This document shows positions 23,130-33,609 of a DNA stretch of 64,000 nt, piece after piece. A program made the translations under genes and the position numbers. The stretch is taken from assembly GCA_030267565.1 (NCBI GenBank), contig BRXU01000015.1:1611001-1675000 (forward strand), in the 5' to 3' direction. This stretch comes from Pleodorina starrii. Its lineage: Eukaryota > Chlorophyta > Chlorophyceae > Chlamydomonadales > Volvocaceae. The notes beneath the pieces are model-generated. The model searched no databases. It saw nothing but the letters and a program-made list of their open reading frames with translations, and was not told the DNA's origin. The stretch's first letter is position 1. Every line of letters starts with the position of its first letter.

Positions 23130-26100
23130 TCAGTGTGTCTCCCTGCCCTCCACGACCACATCCATATCAACCAGCAGCCCTCCCTCCACCACCGCTGCAC
23201 TCGCCGCTGTCGCCGGGTCCCGCTCGTCGTCGTCCCCTCCATCGCCCGCCAGCAGCGGTTCTCCGACATCCGACGGGCCGCCGCCCTCGGTGCCGCTGTC
23301 GAGATGTGGGCGGCGGCGCTGCGGGCGGGTGTCGCGGGCGCGTGCAGTACCTGTGGCGGGTCATTGGGGGCGGGTGTGTGTGTGTGAAGAGCGGGCGTGG
23401 CGGTTGCCAGTTGGTGGTTGGGAGTAGGAGGCGGCATTTTGCAGCAGGGGATTCTGATCATGTGAGGTCAAGTGATAGGCGGCGAAAAACGAGGCAAAGC
23501 AAAGAGCGGTGCGACTTCCGGAATCGTCGCACGGCAAGGGGTCGGTTCTCGGCTGTCGTTACCGCGAGCAATTTGCCCGTCAAAGTTACATTTTATTATG
23601 TGCTCGCTTGCATATAAAGTTGATGTAAAACATGAAAAACGGCTTTTCAAAGGCGATATAGCGCGCCATTTTTGGAAGCCCCAAAACCGCCGACACGGCC
23701 CTCGCAGGCCTGGTAGCGCATGGTCACGCCAGCGTTTTGTTAAGTGACGAACTAAGCAAAAATATTAAGTCGTAGCCCGACCAATGATGGCGCGGACGCC
23801 TCGGAAAAACATCTCTCAGCGCCGAGAGCCATCGACCGGCAACCTCTGGCACGCGCGCGCGCTCAGATGCCTCCGCTTATCACAACCGCCCAAGAAATAG
23901 CTGATCTGAATTAATGTTTTATTTACACGTAGAGAGGGGGCGCCCCTCGCATCCAAAGCAAATAAGCAATTAGGTGTGCGCGGAAGGTCCACCCGCACCC
24001 ACGACCGGTATGTACAGACCACCAAGCCCCTTCCCTTCCCTCCCCCTGCCTCCCCTCCCCAAAAGTAACACCAGCAGCACTGCGTCATTTGCGGCCGCCG
24101 ACCTCCTGGCCCCGCACACAACAGCAACAGACAACCTTCCAACCGCCAACTCGAGCAACAGCGCTCAGGCCACACAGGGCCCCCTTAAAGCGGGCAGGTC
24201 CCCCTTCATCCTGATAATCACCTCCCCCCTGTGCTGGTGCTGGTGCTGATGATGCTGGTGCGGCGGCTGGTGGTGTGCCCAGCAGGCGATGACGGCCCAG
24301 GGCTCGCGACCCAGGCCCCCGGGCCACTCACCCGTCAACGTCACGCACAGCACCCCCGCCGCCACCAGCGACGAGCCCGCCACGCTCACGACGCCCGGCT
24401 TGTCTCCCAGCACCGCCACGTCCCACACGAAGCTGAACAGCACCTGCAGCAGCAACAAGGGTCAGCAGCAGCAGCAGCATCAGCAGCAGCGGGCCTCAGG
24501 GCGGGAGGACTGGATTCGGGCTGGGGAAAAGGGGGGAGGGGCTCGCTCGAAAGAGCGAATGGAATGGCGGCGTTGTGACTGCCTGGGCACGACCCTCTAG
24601 GCGCCAACAGAGAACAGCGGCCCAGGGCCGCTTGGTGTCTCGCTTGAGGTTTCATGCTCCTCGGCGCAGCGATCCCATACGGCCAAAAAACAAAGCGCTC
24701 GCTTCGCAGTTCACACGCGACGACGGCGGCTGCGGCAGAGGACCGACCTGCAGCACATTGATTGCCGACCCGCGGGTCGCCGATTCGAGCTGGAAGCCCC
24801 GGTTGAGCAGCAGCTGCCCCACCAGCTGCGTCACGCCCACCACCCCCAGCAGCAGACAGCCTCGGCGGGTGGGCAGCACCGGGGGAGCGGGGTAACCCAG
24901 AGCCAGCGGGATGGCGGACACCTGAGGGACCCAAGGAGGGCGGAGGGGTGCCGGTGAGGCGGTGAGGTCGGTAGCCCCGGTGGTGCTCTTTCTTTCCTCT
25001 TGCAGAGGCGTCCAGCGGGATGACATGACATGACCAGGCGAGGCAAGGCGTGGGGCGCCACGCTGCCCTGTGCGTCTGCAGGACCCCCGGTTGCACGGCT
25101 CTCAGCAACGAAGCCCGGCGCGGCTCGGGGGCGCAACCCAACAGCCTCCTCCTCCCACCTGCCATCCCGCGCTAGAAAAACGTGCAGCCCCTGCCCAGCA
25201 CTGCCCTCCTCCCCTCTCTCCTCCTCCCGGCCGCGTCGCCGCCGTCCCATCGCTGCGATTTACGTCAGGACTTTCTTACCCCCCGCCCCGCCTCCCAACT
25301 CACTGCCACCACCACCCCGTGGTACCAAAAGGTGAGCACCACGGTGCTCTGCGACTGACGGATGAGGCGAACCACCACAAAGGCCGCCTACGACGCGTGG
25401 GGATGAGGGTGGGGGATAAATTGAGAATACCACAGCGGGGGACGGAGAGCGGCAGCGGACCACGTTTTGGTCAGGGCACGACAGGAGGGAGCAGAGGGGC
25501 GGGGGCACCGGACAGATGATGGCAGCGTGATGGGGGCGAGACGCGCAGCGGCGTCAGATCTCGAATGCCGTACCGCATTCGCAATGGCAGCGGCGGTGGC
25601 CAGCGCCACGCCTCCTGCGCTGCTTCCCGCGCCGGAACCCAGAGGCGCCGCGCCCCGGAAGCCGCCGCCGCCGTGGCCGGCACCAGCCCCGGCGGCCGCA
25701 AACGCGCCGGCGCCGCTGTGGAGGCTATGGATGCTGTGGTGGCTGCTGTGGTGGCTGAAGACGCAGGGCGGCTGCGCCACCAGCACCACGCCCGCCACGG
25801 TGCAGGCGGTGGCTGCGGCGGCTGCCCAGCCGGGCGACTCGCCGGTCACCAGCAGCTCCAGCAAGATGGCCACAACGGGGCTGCAGAAGAACAGGGTCAC
25901 CGCGTCTGGTGGCGTGAGGGGAGGAGAGGGACGGAGGTGGGCAGGAGGTGAGAGGTGGGACGGAACGAGTGCATGGGCAGTGTTTGAATAAGGGTGCAGG
26001 GTTGGTGTGGAAGAGTGTGTTTGGCGCTTGGCGTAGCAAACGGCGGCTGCATTGAGGTGTGGGGGCGTGCGCAGCCCCGAGTGGCGCGGCGAAGGTGGCA

Positions 26101-26555
26101 TCGGGGAGGGCGGGTGTGGTGTTGTGGTAGATGGGTGAGTGGGTGAGGGTGTGTGTACCTTGCAGCGGCAGGAGCTCTATTGCGAGGTAGAAGCATGTGA
26201 TACTCGTGGCTCCGAGGAGCCCACGGAGGAGCGTGAGCCCGGAGATGCGCCAGGACTTGTTGCGGACTCCCAGTCCGCTTATCTTGACCACAACGCTGGT
26301 TGCCATGAAGCAGATGATGCCTGGCACCAGCACAACTTGAAAGGTGGGGACCTCGTCCCCGAGGAGCTTGACTGACAGGCCGGTGCAGCTAAATAAGAAC
26401 GCTGCCGTTGCGATAAGAGCGATGCCTGAGTCCCAGTACAGCTTTGAAAGCTTTGAAAGCCCAAAGACGCTGCGTGCGTGGCCATCCTTCACGATGCTAG
26501 GGTCTGGACCGAGCACCATCAAAGGAATAGCTTTCCGGTGCGAAATCACAGCCAC
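23130..26555 (-). CDS. DMT/EamA-family membrane transporter (SLC35G-like)
   Basis: Six exons on the minus strand (26555-26159, 25905-25574, 25387-25304, 24921-24748, 24443-24332, 23350-23130) close in phase to 439 residues. Ten hydrophobic segments are visible in two homologous halves of five, the two EamA domains, for example GIALIATAAFLFSCTGLSV, FYLAIELLPLQDAVTLFF, GCLLLGVVGVTQLVGQLLL and SVAGSSLVAAGVLCVTLT. LLPLQDAVTLFFCSPVV is the EamA helix 3-4 signature. A Ser/His/Gly-rich loop separates the halves. The last exon, encoding an acidic soluble tail ending GRETH, is inferred because its CAG acceptor at 23353-23351 matches the phase left at 24332; without that splice the frame would stop at 24165. 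Substrate is unknown. MVLGPDP, 12 codons in, is an alternative start. Confidence 0.82.
23586..23590 (-). terminator. Candidate polyadenylation signal TGTAA inside the last transporter intron
   Basis: Minus-strand TGTAA lies in the 981-base final intron, about 580 bases past the read-through stop at 24165 and upstream of the inferred last exon. It could terminate a short isoform. Confidence 0.35.
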
Positions 26556-27627
26556 AGGTTACTACAATATCGTGCGTGTAGTTCTTGATCTGAAGGCGTG
26601 CATCAACAGGGACTCGGAGAGGCTTGGTCCTCGGGATAAACAAATGTGCTTTCGCTATGATAGTATCATGCGAGTCTCCAAGTTCAGCTCCTAACTTTGG
26701 ACGTTGTGAATTTTTGCGTTCCGCTTCAGCCTCTCCTTTCGTCCTTGGGTCAACCGACCTTGCGACCAACCGCCACGTGCTAACCATCAAAGATTTAAAC
26801 CAGATTTGAACTTTTGGAGTCCTCATCCCCTTAAGCTCGATCTATAATTATATATGTATTCAGGCGGGCGGTGCGTTCCCGCAACGTGTATGTGGGTCGC
26901 TGGCTTCGGAGGGCACCAGCTGGAACATACTGTCCAAAATGTTCCACCGGAAGTCCTCGCTTCGGAGTTCGGGCCGGTCGACCAGAGCCGACCGGCCCCA
27001 ATCGGCACGCACAAAGCGCGTTTGGCACACGGGCATCGTTTGCACGCCTAGATACTCAAGATGTTTCATGGCCCTCAACTCTGCCCGCAACATGTAGCTC
27101 CCCCAATCGCTTGCACGCAAGCCACGAAACAGCTATCGGTCTACCAAAAACCTGGGAAACAAGTTACGCGCCCGTCTGCGTCGACGACATTGCACCTACT
27201 TTTGGCAAGCCCGCCGATTCGGTCAGCCGCCAGCAGCTCCAGCCCCAAATGAGCCAGACCCCAGAAAGGAACCACGCGCCCACCTGCTGTGCTCGGGGAG
27301 GAGGGAGCGCGGCCCATGGCAGCGATGTCCCGGTCGCTTTACCTACCGTATGTGGTGGCGGGCTTGGTGTCGTGTATGCCATACAATAGTACACCGTACA
27401 TGCACACGTCTCGCTTGAATCGCTTGAATCGGTACCCTGTGGCCCGGGCCGCAGTCCGGCGACAGCCCCCGCCCCTGGGTGGTCGCCGGCCGACGGCCCC
27501 GCCTGCGGGTCCGGAGCGCGCATAGCCCCCCATCCATCTGGGCCCCGATTGTTCTTATATCCCGTACACCCACCGCACACATAACACCCTTAAGGCCCCT
27601 CACATGCACATTCTGTTGTTCGCGTAC
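26556..27627. other. Interval upstream of transporter and downstream of its partial paralogue
   Basis: No intact gene seen. AT-rich sequence around 26820-26850 may belong to the transporter promoter region. At about 27190-27300 on the minus strand, a frame-shifted segment reading LGLELLAAD resembles the LLELL part of the transporter's second exon and may be decayed paralogue sequence. Confidence 0.4.
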
Positions 27628-28087
27628 CGGCGAAGTGAAGAACAGAGTGACGGCGTCCTTTAGCGGTAGCTTCTCCAGCGATAGGATAAAGGTTGTTGTT
27701 GCAACAGAGCCGAAGACGCCGCGCAGGAGCGTCAGAAGCGTGACACGTGCCGTGGAAATTGGTGCAGGCAGGTTGCTGGAGACGGTTGCTAGGAGAGCCA
27801 GCAGCGGCGTCGAAAGGATACGATGATGGCAAGCCACCTGCCTGGCCTCTCTTGGGGAGGAGCGGAAGCCCGGTCCGCCAGAGAATTCCGCCCAGCGTCA
27901 GGTCTCAGGACGTCAGGAGGCATAACAGCCCAGAGGCGGAAACCGTCTCGAAAGGCCGAACGGAGTCGCCTATAAATTTGATTGCAAAAGATGTAATTGA
28001 AAACGCAAATGCGGTCATGCCAATAACTAATGGGCCGGAGCACCAGTAAATGCAGAACAGCGACACTACGCAAGCCTTCATCGGCAC
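27628..28087 (-). pseudogene. Truncated or decayed second copy of the DMT/EamA transporter
   Basis: On the minus strand IYWCSGPLVIGMTAFAFS, IKFIGDSVRPFETVSASG and LLCLL align with LYWDSGIALIATAAFLFS, VKLLGDEVPTFQVVLVPG and IICFM of the neighbouring transporter. Further on, LTLLRGVFGS, LSLEKLPLKDAVTLFFTSP matches LTLLRGLLGA, LAIELLPLQDAVTLFFCSP. A stop and frame change lie between the two blocks; a 70-base intron with a poor GTCCTG donor could bridge them in frame. After TLFFTSP there is a GTACGC donor but no clean next exon, and nothing of the C-terminal half was found. It is most simply a tandem duplicate reduced to its N-terminal third, though a short expressed gene is not excluded. Confidence 0.6.
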
Positions 28088-28685
28088 GCCCCGGCAAGTC
28101 GACAGCTTTGTAAAATAAGCACAATAGCGCTCAAAATGATCAGAACGGAATGCATAGGAACTGGCTTGGATAGGGCCGGTGAACGGCGCGAACAGCCGTC
28201 AAGAGCTTACAAATTAAAGTACTGCCAGCGTCGTACTTGCAGGCAATCTAATGGCCCGATGAACACCTTCTGCTTTTTGCAATTCATTAGAAAAATGCTC
28301 GCCGAAGACCAGGCCAGCTCATCAGGTGCAGACGTGCTCGTGTTTGAGCACGGCAGGGCCGGCAAAACGCTCCTGCGGAAGCCTAGATCTCCTCTGCCCG
28401 GTCTGCTGTGCGATTCCGAAGACAACAGTGGGACAGCTCGCGTCATTGGATCTAGGCGCCGGCGGGCTGGGGCAGCGCCCTTCGCCAGCGTTTCGATGAG
28501 CGCCGCACCGGCGTCCGCGCCAGCAGGTCAGCACAATCATCGCAAGGATTATCTGTTTCGAGCCGAACGAAAATTTGCGATCTCCTCTCGCGGCCCACCA
28601 GGAAGTGGGTCGAGCAAGTGCGTCCCTATCCCAGCGTTGCGCCCACGCATTCCACCGCGCAGGGCCGCCGAAGGTGCCGCTCTTC

Positions 28686-31483
28686 ATGCTGGCATCCGCC
28701 GCCGAGACATCGGTTGCCGCGCCGGCGGTCAACGCGCCCATGTGGCGTGTCGCGGCTGCCAACCTGGCTGCGGGCGCCACCGCGGGCTGCGCGGTCGAGT
28801 TGGGTGAGTCGGTCGGTCCCACCGGCTTCACCACAAGTACGACAGGCCCCACATGACACATATGCGGGCAGACGACAGATCCAGGAGGGAATGCAGCACC
28901 GCCTGCTGCCGACCACCCGTGCGAGGCGCTCATGAGCACGCCGTGAGGACCTCAGTCAGGACTCGATCCGCCCAGTTCCGACGCAGCCATGTCGACCGCA
29001 ACCGCTATCACTGCTGCTGTTGCTGCTGCTGCTTCCGGTCCGCTAGCCTTCGTAAGCGACCAACAGCGGAGCGCAAGCCCCAGGGCCCCAGGGCCTCAGG
29101 GCCTCAGCCAGCTGCCAAACACGGTCACGCATACAACCACCCCACACACCCCATCCCCAACCCCCGCCCTCCTCCTCCTCGCCGGCGCCTCGCCCTTTCC
29201 TTCCATTGTCAATGGCGCACTGCGTCCAAAGCAAACCCCCCTCTCCTCTCCAAACCCCCTCTCCTCTGCCCCTCCCCCTCCCTCCCTTCCCCCGGGTATG
29301 CTCCTCAGCTCTGTACCCCATAGACACCATCAAGACCCGCCTGCAGGCCATGATTGGGGGCGGGGGGATGAAGGCGCTGCTGCAGTCGGGAGGCGGCAAG
29401 GGGCTGTACGCGGGTGGGTGGAGGGAGGGAGGGGGGAGGGGGCGCGGTTGGAGTGGAGGGGGCCGGGACTGGTGGGGCTGCGCTGTGGGACGGTGAGGTT
29501 GACCGGGCGAGTGAGGTTGAGCGCGCGGGGGCGGGGAGGCGGGGCTGGGGCGCGGGGGCGCGGACGCTCGAGCGCGCGCACGAGGGCACCAGCACCGAAA
29601 CCGCGACGCGATACGGGAACGCTGTGACCCGTGGGTCGGTTCGCAGCATGCGATTGCTGCCCCTCTAGCCTGAGGGGGGAAGGGATGGGCGCCTCTCTAG
29701 CCGGGCTCGGTGGGCGACGCACCCGGTGTGTCTTATCGTCCGCGGAACAGACACCGGCACGTGTGTGTGTCCTGGCCTGACCGGTGCCCCCACTCGTTCA
29801 CGTCCTCCCCCACCCCCACCCCCAAAACCCAAAACACACACGCAGGTGTGTGGGGCAACCTGGCGGGAGTGGCGCCCGCCTCTGCCATCTTCATGGCGTT
29901 CTACGAGCCCACCAAGAAGGCCGTACAGGTGGGGACGCCGTACAGGCGAGGGGGGAGGAAACCCTAAGTTGTTCGCTGCGGGTCGCGACCTGCGGGCGCC
30001 ACAGCTCCCCCCCTGCCCTTGCCCTCTCCCGCGCGCCCCCCCCCGTTTGCGCCTTGCTCCGCTCTCTCCCCCCTTCCGCTCACCCTATTCCCATACCCAC
30101 CCCATCCCCTTCCTCATTTGCCCTTCCCCTCCCCTCCCCTCTTGCCCTCCCCCCTTCCCCAGGCCGAGGTCCCCGCTGACAAGCAGTACCTGGGCCCTGT
30201 GGTGGCGGGTATGGTGGCGGGCACCGCCTCGTCCCTCATCCGTGTGCCCACTGAGGTGGTGAAGCAGCGCCTGCAGACGGGGGAGCTCAGGGGGGCGGTC
30301 AATGCGGTGAGAGGGGGAGGGGGGGTGGTTGTGGTGGTTGGGGTGGTGGTTGTGGTGGTTGTGATGGTGGTTGAGGTGGTTGTGGTGGTAGTTTATGGGG
30401 AGGGGGAGGAGGAGTGATGAAACCGCAGCTGGGTGATGGGAGAACGGGGTTGGGAGGAGGCGGGGAGGGCGGCGGCAGGGGAGGGGGGGGGAGGGAGGCT
30501 GGTATGGGGTGGGGTTGGGGAGGATTGGGGTGGAGGGTTGGGGGGATGGCAGCGGGGGGTAGGGGAGGGCAGGTGCCGACTGCTTTGGACGGCTAGGGTG
30601 TAGAGGAGGGAGGGGTGGGGGTGCAGGCTAACCGACCCAAGCGGCCCCTGGGGGATTGCAACCCGGGGCCCATCCCGCCACCACCCACCTCAAACGCTCA
30701 TCCCCCCGCCCTCCTCCCCCCGCCCCGCCCGCCCAGGTCCGGACCATCCTGGGTCGCGAGGGCCTCCGCGGGTTGTACGCCGGGTACGGCGCCTTCATGC
30801 TGCGAGATCTGCCCTTTGATGCCATTGAGTTCGTGGCGTACGAACAGATCAAGAAGGTGTACGGCGCTGCGATCGGTCGGGAGCTCAACCCGGGGGAGAC
30901 GTCGCTTGTGGGCGCCTTTGCGGGCGGATTCACGGGTGGGTGGGGGGGTGGGTGGGTGGGGGGGGTGGGTGGGTGGCTGGGTGACTGGGTGGGTGGGTGG
31001 GACTTGGGAGGGCTATAGATTGGAGGGCTTCAGAGGGCCCCATCCCCACATTGTTCCGTGCTGCCCAGCACCGTATTACCCCCCACACCACCACCACCAC
31101 CACCACCACCAGGAAAACCCTTGTCCTCCCACCCTTCACCCGCCAGGGGCGCCTAGGTTCCCTCGCTGTGCTTCGTCTTTCTGACCCCCAAACTCACTTT
31201 TTGGACTCTTTTTTCTCCCTAACCCCGCTCCCTCCCACCTCCCCCCTCACTCTTTTCAGGCGTCATCACGACGCCTCTTGATGTGTTGAAGACGCGACTG
31301 ATGACCCAGGGCGCCAGCGGGCGTTACAAGAACCTGTTTGATGCCACCGTCACCATCGCCCGCACGGAGGGTCTTGGGGCCTTCATGTCGGGGTGGCAGC
31401 CGCGACTGATTTGGATCAGTCTGGGCGGCTTCGTGTTCTTCCCGGTGCTGGAGGCGGCCAAGAAGTACTACGCGCCCAAGTAG
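28686..31483 (+). CDS. SAMC: S-adenosylmethionine carrier, mitochondrial carrier family
   Basis: Six exons (28686-28803, 29309-29413, 29846-29928, 30163-30306, 30737-30935, 31260-31483) close to 290 residues, the usual carrier length. Three tandem repeats each carry the Px[DE]xx[KR] signature: YPIDTIKTRLQ, VPTEVVKQRLQ and TPLDVLKTRLM. GNLAGVAPASAIF, SLIRVPTEVVKQR, GLYAGY, LRDLPFDAI and GAFAGGFTGVITTPLDV closely follow plant SAMC proteins, which exchange SAM for S-adenosylhomocysteine across plastid or mitochondrial inner membranes and so feed organellar methylation. The N-terminus is short; an optional upstream exon, 28496-28526 (MSAAPASAPA), joins in phase to an acceptor at 28663 and may be the true start. 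SAMC identity rests on recalled family similarity and is stronger than generic carrier. Confidence 0.9.
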
Positions 31484-33609
31484 TGGGAAGGGGAGGGGAG
31501 GGGAGGGGGTGGTGCTGATGATGGTGCTGTTGAGGAGGAGGAGGAGGAGGAGGAGGAGGCGAGGCGGGCTGGGGAAGGGTGGAGGGAAGGAATGACGGAA
31601 GGCCTCCGAGTGGGGCCCTCTCTTTCTGGGGAGGGATGTGTGACTGCTGATGGGGCGGGGGAGGGGTGTGGGGCGCCCAGTTGATGCGAGCACGAGAGCG
31701 AGCTGGCGCGCGCGTGTGTGCCGTCATTCTTCTGGTTGGGGGTCGTTTAGGACTTTGCGAACCGGGTCGACTGCGGGGTGGGGGGCCCATCACCACGGAC
31801 CCACCTCTGCCCGGCCCGCGGGCAGTGGATTGGGTGTGGGGCGTTGGTGAAGGACAAACCGCGAAAGCTTGAACCGCCGTAAGAAGCAGCCGGCATGGGG
31901 AGGACGGAAGTGCTGGGAGATTGGGGGGGAGGTGCCTTGCGAGGGCGGCGCGCGCTTGGGGGGCTAGCCAGCTAGCTGGGGGGGGGGGAGCGGGCGCACC
32001 CGTGCCTCTTGCCGATTGATGACGTGCGCGCGAACACCCCGTGGCTACTGGATATGCGCCGAGGAAGCGGCGAGGACCGGGGAATGAGCGTTGAGGGAGT
32101 GTCGAGAGTGGGCGTAAACTGCCCGCGAGATGAGATGCTCCGAAACCCGTGCGGTAGCTGAGGCAGGTCGGTCGTGTTGTTACGGGACTTCGAACCTCGT
32201 TGGGCTCTGACACTGTGTGAGGTGCGACAAGGCTCTGGGAACGGCGTGCGGCCGCGGATTCCATTGCCGTACGCATGCTGTACCATTGTAAACTTGTTTC
32301 GTCGTTCAAGAAATTGCACCTGGTAAACGCCGTTGCAGGCGGCAGGGAATGCCGCTGCTGGTGTCGATGCCACGATCCGTCACGATCCGCCATCTCCTGT
32401 GCCACCCCGGAAGAGGGAGGCGCTACGGGTGGTGGTGGGGGGGGGCGGGGGGATGTCCTGATGCGACAACCACCACTAGGCGGTTGGCGAGAGCCAACAG
32501 CAGACGGCACACGGAGAGGTGCAGCTGTCTTGTCTGTTGTCTGGAGGAAGAGGGCGAAGAGGGAGACGGACGGCTCCCGTTACCCGGGCTCCCCGCCAAG
32601 TGCAAAATACGGCCTATGGCCAACACATCAAACGTTGTTGTGGCCTCTCAACTCCCGTCCTTTGTTGCCCTGGGGAACGGTGGGGGCTGCCAAGTCGCCC
32701 TTCGCGCGTGTGTGGGCGGTGCAGCAGTAAAGCTGTGGGCCCGGCTCCCCAGCAGCAGGAGGCAGGAGCAGGCAGGAGCTGAAGGGACCGTTCGACATCC
32801 GACACCGCACTACCGGCCTTGCCATACGAGCTTACGAAGGTTCTGTAACGACCTGGCGTGTTCCCCTTGACTGGGGTCTCTGCGACGGCGTTGTTACGGC
32901 CGGGCTGGGCTGGGCTGGGGTATCCGCACGTGATTGTTCGAGTGGATCTGCGCCCTCGTTTTTTCGGCGGCCACCTGGCTGTCCGTGGCCTTACGAGGCC
33001 AATAATCATAGGCGCGTATCTTTTGGCGATTTGGGAGGTCCGAGGACCTTCCATCCATGTCATGCAAGCCCGTACCGCATCGCGACGGTCCGAGGGGACG
33101 TGCCGCGCTGCCTGGTCACCTCCGCAGCGCCGTCCTTCTCCCGTGGTGCCCTCCTCTCCCCTCCCCACCATCAGCCGCACAACCCTGGAGTCAAACAACC
33201 GGCGGCTTGGCGCCAACACACTTCGTGCACTCAGCCGGGTACCCCAACGCACCCCACAGGCGGCGGGTGGTAGCGACGGCACGCCACCCCTCCTTCCTCG
33301 CCCTCGCCCACGCCCACGCCCTCGCCCACCCTCGCGCGCGTGTGCTTCCGCAACCCCCAGCCCCCGTCCGCAATCCACACTCCCCACAGCGTCCAACAGA
33401 GCCACCCATCACTTCACACAGCGCCTGTAGCGGTCTGGTATCGCAACGCCAAAGCCCCTAAACTTTTCATCTGGTCCCTGGGCTCCTGAATCCGGGCTCC
33501 TGGATCCGGGGCTCAAGCTCCAGGATCGCGGCCACTGTCATGCACATGTACCCGGTACAAGTCATACATGACTGCCACCCACAACCACCGCTAGGAACAA
33601 ATGACGGCC
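31484..33609. other. Converging 3' flanks of the SAM carrier and CCAR1-like genes
   Basis: Downstream of the carrier, GAGGAG-rich sequence is followed at 32287 by a TGTAA. From there to the CCAR1-like stop at 33610 no exon was recognised on either strand. The segment 33480-33535 contains imperfect CTCCTGGATCCGG-like repeats. Confidence 0.5.
32287..32291 (+). terminator. Candidate polyadenylation signal TGTAA (SAM carrier gene)
   Basis: First TGTAA downstream of the carrier stop codon, 804 bases away. Confidence 0.45.
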
